A stretch of 60,513 bases of DNA from Hoylesella saccharolytica JCM 17484 (GCF_000614205.1 NZ_BAKN01000017.1:1-60513); one strand, 5' to 3'. Positions 9,057 through 19,281 are shown, counted from the stretch's first letter. Numbers and translations: made by a program. Notes: generated by a model from the letters alone, not told the origin.

Positions 9057-12049
9057 ATGAGAAGATTTTGTTTGGGATTATTGTTGGTGTGTTTTGCTGC
9101 GGCAACCTATGGGCAGGAACGCAAGGTGCGGGGCACACTTATCGACCGCGATTCAAAGGAAGCGCTGACACAGACAACGGTTCAGCTGCTGAAAACCGAT
9201 AGTACTTTTGTGGCGGGTGCCATTTCAAACGAAAAGGGAGAATTTGTTATTACGGCTCCCGAAAACAGCAAATATTTGTTGAAGATTTCAAGTGTGGGCT
9301 ATCCTACATACTTTCGCAAGTTGGAAATCTCTTCCGATACCGATTTAAACTTAGGCGAAATTGTGATGAAGCCGATGCCATCATGTTGAAAGGAGCTACC
9401 GTTACGGCTCAGGCGGTGAAGGTAACGGTGCGCGAAGATACCTTTGTGTATAATTCGGCAGCTTTCCGAACGCCCGAAGGTTCGACCATAGAAGAGCTGG
9501 TGAAACGCCTTCCGGGTGCGCAAATCGGCGACGACGGCAAAATTACCATCAACGGAAAAGAGGTAAAAAAGATTTTGATAGACGGAAAAGAGTTTATGAC
9601 GGGCGATACAAAGACAGCGCTTAAAAATCTACCCACCTCTATTGTAGATAAAATTAAAGCCTACGACGAACGCAGCGATTTGGCCAGAGTATCGGGAATT
9701 GACGACGGAGACGAACAAACCGTGCTTGATTTTGGTATCAAAAAAGGGATGAACAAAGGCTTTTTCGGCAATGCCGACTTGTCGGCCGGAACTTATAAAC
9801 GATATAGCGACAGGCTGATGGGAGCGTTTTTTAAAGACGATTATCGAGTGATGCTCTTTGCCAATGCCAACAATACCAATGATATGGGCTTTCCCGGCGG
9901 AGGCGGGAGGGGTAATTTCGGTCGTGGCCGTAATGGATTGAACGCCTCGAAAATGTTGGGCACTAACTTCAATTACGAGAAAAAGAATAAGCTGAAGATA
10001 GATTGGAGCGTGCGTTGGAATCACTCTGACGGCGATATAAGCAGCAAAATGTCGTCTGAAAACTTTGTAAGCACGGCCGGATCGTTCACCAACAGTTTGA
10101 GCCAAAACTATACGCGGGGCAACCAATGGAATGCCAACGGGCGCTTAGAATGGCAACCCGACACGATGACCAACATTATGTTTCGGCCTTCGTTCAGTTA
10201 TTCGTCGGCCGATGGAACCGTGATGAGCACTTCTGCCGCATATAACGACAATCCTTATAACTATGTAACCGATCCGCTGAGCGCAGCATCGATTGCCCAG
10301 ATGGCGGCAGACAGTGTAATGGTGAACACGCGTCGGCAAACTCAAATAAGCTATAATGAAAGCAAAAAGGCGGAGGGAATGCTGCAACTAAACCGCAAAT
10401 TGAGCACTAATGGGCGAAATATTACGCTGCGGGTGGATGCCGACTATGCCGACAAAGATAACCGGGCGTTATCTTTAACCGATGTGCATCTTTATCATGT
10501 AAAGAACGCATTGAACACAGACTCGACTTATCAAACCAACCGATACAACCTCAGGCCCACCACATCGTGGAACTATAGCTTGCAGGCCACTTACAGCGAG
10601 CCGCTCTGGCGCAGCGTTTTCTTGCAATTTCGGTATAAATACGGCTACAGCTACAGCAAGAGCAACCGCTCTACTTACAATTTTAGTAATTTGGGCGAAG
10701 GCTTCTTTGCGGGGATATCTCCACTTTATCGGGGATGGAACAGCTATCTTTCTTTGCTCAGCAATCCCTACGAAACGTATCTCGATAACCGTTTGAGCCG
10801 ATATTCCGAATATAAAAATCATACACAGGAAATGGAATTGATGTTGCGGTTCTTGGGTAAAAAGTACAAACTGAACGCAGGCGTGATGGTGCAACCGCAG
10901 AAGTCGCATTTCGTGCAGACTTATCAGGGCGTGCATACCGACACAATGCGCACTGTTACAAACATAACACCTACGTTTGAATTTCGTTATCGTTTTAGTG
11001 ACGTAAGCAAATTGCGCATCAATTACCGGGGCACCACATCCCAGCCGGCAATGGCCGATTTGCTTGATATTACCGACGACAGCGACCCGCTGAATATCAG
11101 CAAAGGTAACCCGGGACTTCAGCCTTCGTTTACCAACTCTTTGCGGTTCTTCTACAACACCTATATAGAGAAGCGTCAGCAAGCCTTTATGTCGTTCTTC
11201 GATTACAGCAATACGCGCAACGCCATAAGTAATCGCGTGGTGTACGACGAAACAACGGGTGGGCGTATTTCACAGCCCGACAACATCAACGGCAATTGGA
11301 ATATGAATGCTGGTTTGATGTACAGCACAGCAATAGATACGGCCGGTGTGTGGAATGTCAATACCTTTAGTAATATAGGCTATAATAATTATGTGGGTTA
11401 TATCAGTTTGAGCCGAACATCCAGTTCGCAGCGAAACGTAACACGCTCACTCAACCTATCCGAAAGACTGGCTGGAAGCTACCGTAACAGCTGGCTTGAG
11501 GTAGAGCTCGACGGTTCGTTTACCTATGCCCATTCTAAGAATCAGCTGCAGTTGCAAAACAACCTCAACACCTGGCAGTTTGCTTACGGAGGTACGGTAA
11601 ACGTTACACTGCCTTGGGGGATGCAGCTGGCTACCGATTTGCATCAAAACAGCAGACGCGGATACAGCGACAAATCGCTGAACACCAACGAACTGGTATG
11701 GAATGCGCAACTGTCTCAAAGTTTCCTTAAAGGCAGTCCTTTAAACGTCAGTCTGCAATTCTACGACCTACTGCAACGTCAAAGCAATTTCAGCCGAGTA
11801 ATCAATGCTTATCAGCGTACCGACACCGAATACAACAGCATCAACAGCTATGTAATGTTGCACGTGGTTTATCGGCTTAATCTTTTCGGCGGTAAAGAGG
11901 CTCGCCAGCAAATGCGCAACAATCGTCGGCCTGACGGAGACGGCCCGGGAATGCCTCCCGGAGGTCCCGGCGGAGGGGATAACAAAAATAGATTTGGTAA
12001 CGGTCGGCCTCCCCGAATTGGTATGGGCGGTCCTATGATGGCATTTTAA
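9057..12049 (+). CDS. Outer-membrane beta-barrel protein with carboxypeptidase-regulatory-like domain (one frameshift)
   Basis: A 997-aa TonB-receptor-like outer-membrane protein of the OMP_b-brl_3 type common in Bacteroidota; substrate unknown. A signal peptide (to about residue 20, ending TYGQ) precedes a CarboxypepD_reg-like domain (about 24-105: GTLIDRDSKEAL, SNEKGEFVI). A plug-like region follows (EELVKRLPGAQI, INGKEVKKILIDGKEFM), then the barrel. The C-terminus is Gly/Pro/Asn-rich (PGMPPGGPGGG), unlike most TonB receptors. The frame breaks at about 9373: one added base in AAGCCGATGCC joins IVMKP to DAIMLKGATVTAQ. No TonB box is obvious and no SusD partner is adjacent. Confidence 0.85.
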
Positions 12050-12517
12050 GAAGAATAAAATTACATTATTAAAGCTCAAGAGGCGGCAAGTCCAAAGCTT
12101 ATTGATGACAGAAAACTTTTCCTGTAGTTTTCATTTCGAGAACGTCGTTTTACCATCTTAGCTTTGCGACTGTTAGGGGTGTAATGTTTATAATGTCATT
12201 CAACGAAGCCGTGAAGCCTTCAATAAAGCAAAAGCAAAGCACCAATACAGACACAATCTTATTATTCATAACTTTCTTTACAGTATAGTCAATTTAACCC
12301 AAATCGGTCAACAGATCGATTTGGGTTAAAGGAATGGTAAATGCCAAGATTTACAATCGAAAATCGGAGACTATAGCATCACGACTTCTTTTTGAGAACA
12401 AACACACTCATCTTGATTTTAAACCTCAAAAGGTGTGCACATTGACAATTATACTAACAATTTAAATATGTAACTATAAATAAATCTACAACCACAAAGC
12501 CTATGCCCATTTGACTA
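12050..12517. other. Gene-poor gap with a hairpin and a doubtful 39-codon reading frame
   Basis: No firm gene. A perfect 14-bp stem (12293-12306 with 12317-12330, containing AACCCAAATCG) could end transcription from either side. A minus-strand frame at 12150-12269 would encode 39 aa beginning MNNKIVSVLVLCFCFIEGF, a signal-peptide-like start that then stops; it may be the remnant of an exported protein gene. Confidence in translation is low. Confidence 0.35.
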
Positions 12518-13165
12518 TTATTTCTCAACTTCAAACTTTTTACCGTCTATGTGCCCATCTGTCATAAAAAAGGACTTTCCGCAGAAGTACTCAAAGGCTA
12601 TGGACATTATTTTCATCTCTGATGGATATTTGTCTTTCAGTTGGTTGTACAGCTTGTTGTATTCCGCCTCAATATACGGTTTGCGAAAAAGATTCGACCA
12701 ATAAAACTGCCAGTAAAGCATCTGGTCTCCCTCAATTAATTGCGATATAATCTTCAACATAGTCCCTGTCTTTCTCCTCATAACATCGTGCTGAAGTTCC
12801 TGAAGATAGTTTGGGGCATCGGCATCCAATTCTGCTCCAATAGCCAAATTCACCAATCGGGCACAATATGTGGAGTCGTCTATCAAAGTAAGTTTCTTTG
12901 CAAAAGCGGTTATCTGATATTTAGCTTTGTCATACATAGTCGCATCAAATCCCTTTATGTCTAAATATTGATAAGTCGTAATGTACTGGGGCCAGGTCTT
13001 TGGGAAGGCGTCGAAGAACGCTTTTTGGTTTTTCAACGAGTTATCTTTGGCCAGTGCACGCTCTGCCTTATTCAGCTTAAGGGTGTCAACCATTACATAC
13101 TGAGCTTGTGATGTAATTACACAAAACGCAAACAGATAAGTTAATAAGAACTTTTTCATTATCAT
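12518..13165 (-). CDS. Secreted protein of unknown function
   Basis: A 215-aa protein with a signal peptide (MIMKKFLLTYLFAFCVITSQAQ; the ATG at 13159 giving MKKFLL is the likelier start). The mature part is mostly helical by composition, with YWQFYWSNLF and a C-terminal FFMTDGHIDGKKFEVEK. I do not recognise the family. It lies at the left side of an AT-rich island and has, 120 bp upstream, one copy of a direct repeat that includes a promoter-like box. Next to a decayed amidase and lipoprotein, an accessory or immunity-type role is possible but unproven. Confidence 0.75.
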   Translation of the reverse strand: MIMKKFLLTYLFAFCVITSQAQYVMVDTLKLNKAERALAKDNSLKNQKAFFDAFPKTWPQYITTYQYLDIKGFDATMYDKAKYQITAFAKKLTLIDDSTYCARLVNLAIGAELDADAPNYLQELQHDVMRRKTGTMLKIISQLIEGDQMLYWQFYWSNLFRKPYIEAEYNKLYNQLKDKYPSEMKIMSIAFEYFCGKSFFMTDGHIDGKKFEVEK

Positions 13166-13256
13166 TAAAATTAATAGTTAATATTCATTGAAATTCCACC
13201 GCCTCTATATTGGACTAAGGAAATTTCGCAATTCATCCAATTTATTTCTACTTTGT

Positions 13257-13350
13257 GTACGTTGTCAAATAAAAGTGCACAAGTGCAAATATAATTACTT
13301 TGTTTGATATCGCATCATTTTGTTTTTATAAATTCTACTTTTTAGTTATT
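13257..13350 (-). repeat. Direct repeat copy 1, carries a promoter-like box
   Basis: About 94 bp nearly identical to 14609-14700; both begin GTACGTTGTCAAATAAAAGT on the plus strand and end near TAAATTCTA. On the minus strand it contains TATATTTG (plus 13286-13293), a good -7 box, followed by CACTTGTGCACTTT, pointing at the gene at 12518-13165. Confidence 0.85.
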
Positions 13351-13367
13351 GAGTCTACCCCCATCCT

Positions 13368-13580
13368 TCATGCTTCACGAAGCATTAACCATAGCCTGTT
13401 GGCATTATTCGGATCAACCGTTGCACCTTTCATCGTAGGCACTCCGGGCGGCGTATCTAAGAACTTATAATACTTCCTTACGCTGTTTCTCTATCTGCAT
13501 CATACGAGCGACATAAAGACCAGCGATGACATTATTGCCACTGATACCGTAAACATTGCTGAATTTACCACACTGGATTT
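13368..13580 (-). pseudogene. C-terminal gene fragment, frameshifted
   Basis: On the minus strand about 70 codons read as protein: a part with GKFSNVYGISGNNVIAGLYV and MQIEKQRKEVL, then after a one-base gain (or two-base loss) at about 13460 a part with KFLDTPPGVPTMKGATVDPN and a terminal LWLMLREA before a stop at 13368. No start codon exists upstream, since an in-frame stop lies just before it. Family not recognised. Unlike the other broken genes here, this one is truncated as well as shifted, so true decay is likely. Confidence 0.55.
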
Positions 13581-13620
13581 ACTTACCATATACAAAAATA
13601 ACCAATAAACATAAATACTG

Positions 13621-14169
13621 TTATATTGTATTATTGTTTATAATATCACAAATTTTATATTTATTCCGTTGTTTTATTATTTTTACCTTATATGAATTCT
13701 TTTGTTGCTTACCAAACATTATCTTATACCAATTATCACCTAAAGGTACCATCTTCATGTTCTGAATATCAACTTCCAGATTTGCATCATTTCCACCAGT
13801 AACAAATACCCATTCTGCAAGACAGCCGCCATTTTCACAATCATATTCTTCTAAATATAGTTTTTCTAATTTTTGAATGAATTCTGTGGTTAGACAAGAC
13901 ATTGCAAGACTATCTCTTCTACTTAACGATCCTTCAAGAATATAACTTTGCATGAATTTTTTATAAAAAGAAATGATATCCTCCGTTTTAAGAGAATCTT
14001 TCAATAATTTATTTTTCACTATATGTTTTTTTTGAAAAGTGGTGCCATTATAATTTTCAGCTTTAATATTTACCAATTTTTCGTTTTTCCTTTTAATATC
14101 AGTACAACTCATTAAGCTTATGCTTAATAGTAGGATTATTGTATAAATTCTAAGTTCCATTTTAATCAT
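13621..14169 (-). CDS. Putative lipoprotein, possible immunity protein
   Basis: A protein of 182 aa, or 179 from the internal Met at 14160. The signal peptide ends in a lipobox (SISLMSC), so it is probably a periplasm-facing lipoprotein. The middle part (SFYKKFMQSYILEGSLSRRD, EYDCENGGCLAEWVFVTGG) resembles the DUF3828-like lipoproteins of Bacteroidales, though I am not certain of the family. It overlaps the stop of the upstream amidase remnant by 8 bp, an arrangement typical of effector-immunity pairs. The DNA is clearly more AT-rich than flanking housekeeping genes, suggesting transfer. Confidence 0.7.
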   Translation of the reverse strand: MIKMELRIYTIILLLSISLMSCTDIKRKNEKLVNIKAENYNGTTFQKKHIVKNKLLKDSLKTEDIISFYKKFMQSYILEGSLSRRDSLAMSCLTTEFIQKLEKLYLEEYDCENGGCLAEWVFVTGGNDANLEVDIQNMKMVPLGDNWYKIMFGKQQKNSYKVKIIKQRNKYKICDIINNNTI

Positions 14170-14566
14170 CTTTTTTATTAAATCTATATATTACATAACT
14201 AGGATTGGATATTCTATAATCTTCTCCCGACATAAGTGTATGTTGTTTAAAATCCGATACCCATTGTATCCCATTGTATATTTGTATACGACCAGAATCA
14301 TACCGTTTATGTCGTCCTACAGAACTGCTAATAACAATGATGTTTCCCATTTTGGGTTTATAACTATCTTTAGAAACAACAGGCCAAACTCTATTTTTTA
14401 ATAAATTACCATAATTTGCTGCACGAAACGGATTTCCTGTAGTATTAAGACACCTGCATTCAAAGCTTTTCTAACATACATTGCATACCTTCCTATACTT
14501 TGAGTTTCATCTTTTATACCTCATTTTTACCTTTGTCATTATATTTTATCCCTGTATTTTTATTCT
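14162..14566 (-). pseudogene. Decayed CHAP/NlpC-like cell-wall amidase
   Basis: The intact 3' part encodes PKMGNIIVISSSVGRHKRYD, GRIQIYNGIQWVSDFKQH and YRISNPSYVIYRFNK, the second half of a CHAP/NlpC-P60-like amidase with a Gly-Arg-Ile-Gln in place of the usual Gly-His-Ile. Upstream, correcting one-base losses at about 14448 and 14507 extends it through SIGRYAMYVRKALNAG, where the usual catalytic Cys position (CARYVR) is Tyr-Ala-Met. A further stop lies near 14560, and no start codon is visible. Apparent loss of the catalytic Cys and start supports a dead gene. The lipoprotein gene overlaps its end. Confidence 0.6.
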
Positions 14567-14608
14567 ACGTCTTAATAGCCACTCCTTATATTAAGATGAT
14601 AAGGCTCT

Positions 14609-14700
14609 GTACGTTGTCAAATAAAAGTGCACAAGTGCGAATATAATTACTTTGGTCGATATCTCATCATTTTGTTTTTATAAATTCTATTTTTTATTGA
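14609..14700 (-). repeat. Direct repeat copy 2
   Basis: Second copy of the 13257-13350 repeat, differing at a handful of positions. Its minus-strand -7 box reads TATATTCG rather than TATATTTG, so promoter activity may be weakened. It lies just upstream of the decayed amidase. The two copies bracket the fragment, lipoprotein and amidase remnant. Confidence 0.85.
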
Positions 14701-14762
14701 TTCTTGCTTGGTTATCTCTCTGATCTTTTAAATCTGGTCAGATAATCCTAAGTATACATCTC

Positions 14763-15010
14763 TACGTCAGTTCGGTATAAGTAATCCCCTCTTTCTCCCC
14801 TTTCCAAGGGGAGACGTGTGCTGCATAGCCACTCGAAAGCTTATATCAAGAGATAACTCAATAATTGTAAGAGTAACTCAACATATCCCAATAAGGGGAT
14901 AGGTGTACTAGATTACTTGCTTTTTGCTCTTTATGTGGTGCCTGCCTCCTTTCACTTTTTCACCTTTTCAACCTTTCACCTTTATTCCGGGGGAGGTTAG
15001 CAGGGGATGT
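14763..15010. repeat. Dispersed non-coding repeat, copy 1
   Basis: About 250 bp closely matching 36753-37003 and partly 37091-37254. Shared blocks in order: TACGTCAGTTC, TAAGTAATCCCCTC, a CCCCTTT...AAGGGGAGA hairpin, ATTACTTGCTTTTTGC, TCACTTTTTCACCTTTTCAA, CCTTTCACCTTTAT, and a terminal GGGGGAGGTTAG...GGGGATGT. No coding potential. Looks like a MITE-type or other non-autonomous dispersed element. Confidence 0.8.
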
Positions 15011-15159
15011 AACAATAAACAAGTGTTGCAAAATGAATAGGCGAGGCGTGTTCAGCTACCGATGAGTATTTTCTGTTATCATCATTTCTTATACCAAGTT
15101 TGGGTATCTTTTATCAAAGATTAAGTAGAGTTGATTAGCTGAAGTAACGTAATTCATAT

Positions 15160-15167
15160 TATCTTTG
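15160..15167 (+). promoter_or_regulatory. Promoter -7 box upstream of the HU-like gene
   Basis: TATCTTTG at 15160-15167 is the nearest good -7 box upstream of the HU-like gene at 15404. If used, the transcript has a leader of about 230 nt made largely of 22-bp tandem repeats. Confidence 0.5.
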
Positions 15168-15186
15168 TACCGTAATAATAAATGTA

Positions 15187-15400
15187 CTTACATGGGCGGA
15201 AAACTTTCCTTACATGTGCAGACAATTTTCCTTACATGTACGGAAATATTTCTGCACGTGTAAGGAATTAAATAGATGCGGCATATTACGAATGCAAGTA
15301 CTAAGGAAAGCGAATGCAAACCCTAAAGAGATTGAATGTAATCCTTAAAGAAATTGTGCGTAATTCCTAAAGAAATCAAATATAAACCTAAATCAACAGC
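15187..15400. repeat. Two adjacent 22-bp tandem arrays in the HU-gene leader
   Basis: Array one: units start at 15187, 15209, 15231 and a diverged one near 15253, each opening CTTACATG with a GGAAA...TTTC part. Array two: units start at 15290, 15312, 15334, 15356 and 15378, opening GAATGCAA or a derivative with CTAAAGA. Both have a period of exactly 22 bp. The last unit reaches within a few bases of the start codon at 15404, so the ribosome-binding region is part of the repeat. Confidence 0.85.
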
Positions 15401-15403
15401 ATT

Positions 15404-16009
15404 ATGAGCGTATTTTATAAGTTATTGAAGACGCGTGGCGGTCTTCCGAAAAATGCAGAGTTTAAAGCTATTACGGTGAAAAACGGAACGGTCGGACTGA
15501 AACATATCGGTTGGCGAATACAGCAGAATACGTCGCTCACAGAGGCCGACGTTGTGGGTGCTGTTACGGCGTTGAAGGAAGAAACGGTAGAGCAACTTAA
15601 GCTGGGTAATCATGTGCATCTGCCGGGTTTCGGCTACTTTTCAATCGCGGTGAAGGGCGAACTGTATCAGGATCCGCGCACGAAACATTACAGGCTGCGC
15701 AATGCCGGCGTGCGAACGGTGAAGTTTCAGCCCGATAAAGAGTTTCTTGAGGCGCTGAGAGATGTTCGGTTCGAGAACATGACGTACCGTATGGGCAGCA
15801 GCGACACGCCTACAGCCAAAGAGGTGGACGAGGCTATTGAGGCGCTATTTGTTGAGAAACCTATCATTACCGTGCGCGATTTGCGTTACGAGCTGGGCGT
15901 TTCTAAAACCTATGCCTATGGGTTGGTTGCCAAACTGGAGAAGGAGGGCAAACTGCGCAACGTGGGTACGTATCGTCAGAAGCTTTTTGTAAAAGGAGAG
16001 AAAAGATGA
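15404..16009 (+). CDS. HU-like DNA-binding protein with C-terminal winged-helix extension
   Basis: A 201-aa nucleoid-associated-type protein. Residues about 1-115 are HU-like (Bacteroidales HU variants often start MSVFYKLLKTR) with the conserved LGNHVHLPGFGYFSIAVKG turn. The C-terminal part (about 130-201) has ITVRDLRYELGVSKTYAYGL followed by KLEKEGKLRNVG and RQKLFVKG, a winged-helix-like DNA-binding motif. The two-domain layout suggests sequence-guided binding on top of HU-type bending (inference). The 22-bp repeat leader and the stem-loop after the gene are unusual for an HU gene. Confidence 0.85.
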   Translation: MSVFYKLLKTRGGLPKNAEFKAITVKNGTVGLKHIGWRIQQNTSLTEADVVGAVTALKEETVEQLKLGNHVHLPGFGYFSIAVKGELYQDPRTKHYRLRNAGVRTVKFQPDKEFLEALRDVRFENMTYRMGSSDTPTAKEVDEAIEALFVEKPIITVRDLRYELGVSKTYAYGLVAKLEKEGKLRNVGTYRQKLFVKGEKR

Positions 16010-16031
16010 AAGGGTAACAAACGAAGGGGTA

Positions 16032-16086
16032 AAAGGGTGAAAAGATGCCGACGCCATAGGGGGCGAACTGCATCTTTTCACCCTTT
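16032..16086. terminator. Strong bidirectional hairpin between convergent genes
   Basis: A perfect 17-bp stem (16032-16048 with 16070-16086; AAAGGGTGAAAAGATGC) closes on a 21-base loop between the convergent HU-like and TRIC-type genes. Its A/T-rich outer part would serve as terminator in either direction. The GGTGAAAAG sequence also recurs in the dispersed repeats near 14.9, 36.7 and 37.2 kb. Confidence 0.75.
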
Positions 16087-16126
16087 GTTGTTTCAGTAGG
16101 TGAGGGCAAGGTTACTAATTGAAATG

Positions 16127-16748
16127 CTACAGCCGTGGTAGGGAGATGTGATATTTCATGGCGATGAAGCGGATAAGGCATATCACGCAGAAACAGATGA
16201 TGACGGTAATGCCGAGTTCTACACCCAGTGCATACATCGCCCAGTAAAGCAGACCGCCAGCAATGCTGGCCATGGCGTAAATTTCTTTTCGAAAGATGAC
16301 GGGAATGTTGTTAAGCAGTACGTCGCGGATAACACCGCCCGCTGAACCGGTGATGCAGCCCATGATGATGGCTACCCAAAAGGGATGGCCCATGGCGAGT
16401 GTTTTTTGCATTCCGGCGATGGTAAAGAGGGCCAGTCCTAAGGTGTCGAAGAGAACCATGCGTTGTCAAGGCGGTTGACGTATTTGGCGAAGATAATGAC
16501 GGAGAGTTGGGCAAGGGCGGTGCAGATGATGTAGAGGCTGATGTCATCCAAAAGGGAGTTACGCCGAGCATCATATCGCGAATGGTTCCGCCGCCGATGG
16601 CTACGGCAATGCCACAAACCATTCCGCCAAACCAGTCGAAGTGCTTGGCGGCTGCGTGTCGGATGCCTGAGATGGCAAAGGCAAAGGTTCCGACAAATTC
16701 GATTACTTTTTGAACTGTGCTAACCAGTTCGGGGTCGCTGTAAGGCAT
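16127..16748 (-). CDS. TRIC-type (UPF0126) cation channel family membrane protein (two frameshifts)
   Basis: About 207 aa, seven-helix inner-membrane protein with two UPF0126 repeats; bacterial members resemble TRIC cation channels. Repeat one reads GTFAFAISGIRHAAAKHFDW and GIAVAIGGGTIRDMMLG; repeat two reads GCITGSAGGVIRDVLL. Two single-base losses, at about 16547 (restores PFWMDISLYIICTALAQL) and about 16454 (restores DNAWFLFDTLGLALF), are only about 93 bp apart. Both helix repeats are otherwise complete, so error is more likely than decay. Confidence 0.88.
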
Positions 16749-16938
16749 GTTTATTAAAGAAAAGGGATAAATGAATAAGGAGTGTATAGGAAAGAGGAGG
16801 AGCTAATTGGGTTTATCGAATTCTGCCTCTCAGCACTGCGCTAAGCATTCCGGTGTTGAATTATGTTCTGCAGATTGTATGGAGTATTTCGGTGTTGCGA
16901 ATTCCATTTCCAACCGATATGATTCTTATTTTTAGTTC

Positions 16939-17897
16939 TTAAATTGGATTCACAACGTTCTGCGGTGTGCCGTTGATAAAGGCTTTTACATTGTCGATGG
17001 CCGTATGCAGTAGTCGGGCTCGCGCTTCGGTGGTGGCCCATGCAATGTGTGGCGTAATAAAGGCGTTGGGTTGAGCCAGCAATGGATTGTCGGGGCGAGG
17101 TGGTTCGTTGCTCATTACATCGGCACCATAACCAGCCAGTTTGCCTTCGGCCAGTGCTGCGGCTACATCTGCTTCGTTAATCAGCGGTCCGCGACTGGTG
17201 TTGATAAGGATGGCGCCTTTGCGCATCTTGCTTAGCGTTTGTTGGTTTATCATCTCGCGCGTGTCTACGGTTAGCGGACAAGTTAGGCAGAGCACATCAC
17301 TTACGGCAAGCAACCCGTCTAACGTGGTTTTTTGAATACCTTCGGGTAACTCGGACGAGCTTTTGCTGGTAACAGCAAATACGTCCATGCCGAACACTCG
17401 CGCTATTTGTGTCAATTTGCAGCCGATGTTGCCAAGCCCTACAATGCCGAGTGTTTTACCAGCCAACTCGTGCAGCGGGGTGTCCCAATAACAAAAGTCG
17501 GCAGCCCGGCTCCATTCTCCTTTTCGGTTTTTGTCGGCATAATGCTCTACTCGGTTGGTGATGTTGAGGATGTGGCAAAAGCCATCTGTGCCACGCTGTC
17601 GGTACTGTAAGCAGGCACGTTAGACACGACGATGCCACGGCGGGTGGTTTCTTCCGGATTGATGATGTTGTAGCCCGTGGCGAGGATGCCGATGTATTTG
17701 AGACGGGGAAGTTGAAGGAGTGTATCGCCCTTGAGAATAACTTTGTTGGTCAGCAGAATGTCGGCGTCGTATGCACGGGCAATAACCTCTTCGTGTGAAG
17801 TTCTGTCGTAGACGGTGAGTTCTCCGAAAGAGGCGAGTTCGTTCCAAGAGAAGTCGCCCGGGTTGGCACAATAGCCGTCTAATACTACGATTTTCAT
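16939..17897 (-). CDS. D-2-hydroxyacid dehydrogenase, NAD-dependent (one frameshift)
   Basis: A 319-aa cytoplasmic oxidoreductase of the glycerate/hydroxypyruvate reductase family. The NAD-binding Rossmann motif is GIVGLGNIGCKLTQIARVFG; the catalytic region includes NTSRGPLINEADV, an Asn-Glu-Pro after GADVMS, and the catalytic His in TPHIAWAT. The frame breaks at 17577-17580 in an AAAA run on the plus strand; a fifth A restores MAFCHILNITNRVEHYADKN and joins the halves. Substrate (glycerate, hydroxypyruvate or D-lactate-like) cannot be fixed from sequence. It follows rarA on the same strand. Confidence 0.88.
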
Positions 17898-17965
17898 TAT
17901 ACAAATAAATGAATAAGTTTTGAGTTGATAAGTGAGTGGCCTTGATACGAGATGGGTAGATAAGC

Positions 17966-19242
17966 CTATCGAAATCGCTTACCCCAATACTCGGCCATTC
18001 GCTGATGCAGCTTTTCTTCGGCAGGCGATTGCTGCGGATGCCAGATGCGGGTATCCTTGAGCTCGTCGGGCAGGTATTGTTGGTCAACGAAATGATTGGG
18101 ATAATCGTGTGCGTATTTATATCCATCGCCGTATCCCAGTTGTTTCATTAGCTGTGTAGGGGCATTGCGTAAATGCAGTGGAACGGCAAGACTACCTGTT
18201 TCTTTTGCCAATTCTAAGGCGGTATTGATACCCATATAGGCCGAATTGCTCTTAGGACTTGTGGCTAAATATACCGCAGCCTCGGCAAGAGGAATACGCC
18301 CTTCGGGCCAACCGATTTTCATCACGGCATCGAAGGCTGCGTTTGCGATGAGCAAGGCGTTGGGGTTGGCCAGTCCGATGTCTTCGGCGGCACTGATAAT
18401 TAGTCGTCGGGCAATAAACTGCGGGTCTTCTCCTCCCTCAATCATTCGCGCCATCCAATAGAGGGCAGCATCGGGATGCTTCCGCGTATGCTTTTGATGA
18501 AGGCCGAAATAATATCGTAGTGCATTTCGCCATCCTTATCATAGGCCAGTGGATTTTGTTGAAGGCGTGTCGCAACCAGTTCGTCGTCTATCACCAACTC
18601 TTTCGTCTTATCACTTTCAGCTTCCACAACCAATTCTAAGATGTTGAGTAACTTGCGAGCGTCACCCCCGCTAAACCTGAACAGCGCTCCATTTTCCTTA
18701 ATGGTGATTTTCCGCTTCTGCAACTCTATGTCCTGACGGATAGCTCGCTGTGTTAATTCTTCTAAGTCGTCTTTGGATAAAGGTTGCAACACGTACAGTT
18801 GGCATCGAGAAAGTAAGGGGCGGATAACCTCGAACGAAGGGTTTTCGGTGGTGGCACCTATTAATGTTACCACGCCTTTCTCTACAGCGCTGAGCAGCGA
18901 GTCTTGCTGCGACTTGCTGAAGCGATGTATTTCGTCTATAAATAAAATAGGTGAAATTGAACCGAAGAACCGTCCTGACTTGGCGCGCTCTATTACCTCG
19001 CGCACATCCTTTACTCCACTTGTTACCGCGCTTAGTGTGTAGAAAGGAGTTTCTAATTTATTGGCGATAATCTGTGCCAGCGTTGTTTTGCCCACACCTG
19101 GCGGCCCCCATAATATAAAAGAGGTGATGCGCCCCGCATCGATCATATTGCGCAATACTGCATTGGGACCCACCAAATGTTTTTGACCGACATAGTCGTC
19201 CAATGTGCGGGGCCTCATTCGTTCTGCTAAGGGTTCGCTCAT
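17966..19242 (-). CDS. rarA: Replication-associated recombination protein A (one frameshift)
   Basis: A 425-aa AAA+ ATPase of the RarA/MgsA/WRNIP1 family acting at stalled replication forks. Walker A is GPPGVGKTT (46-54), Walker B FIDEIHRF (101-108); sensor and arginine-finger regions are present (GATTENPSFEV, PLLSRC). The C-terminal tetramerisation part contains IARRLIISAAEDIGLANPNA. The frame breaks at about 18477: one added C in GGGATGCTTCC restores IRGSDPDAALYWMARMIEGG. It is 39 bp after the lipoprotein gene at 19282-19665, probably in one operon with pepD. Confidence 0.93.
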
Positions 19243-19281
19243 ATCGATTGTTTTACGAGGGTTCTTCTATAGCTGTACTTG

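Noticed and set aside
9057..9389. A separate short 110-aa protein
   Set aside because: It has the signal peptide and regulatory-like domain that the adjoining 888-aa frame lacks, and one added base joins them at a normal family sequence.
14609..14700. Terminal repeats of a composite transposon with 13257-13350
   Set aside because: The repeats are direct, contain promoter-like boxes, and no transposase gene lies within or next to them.
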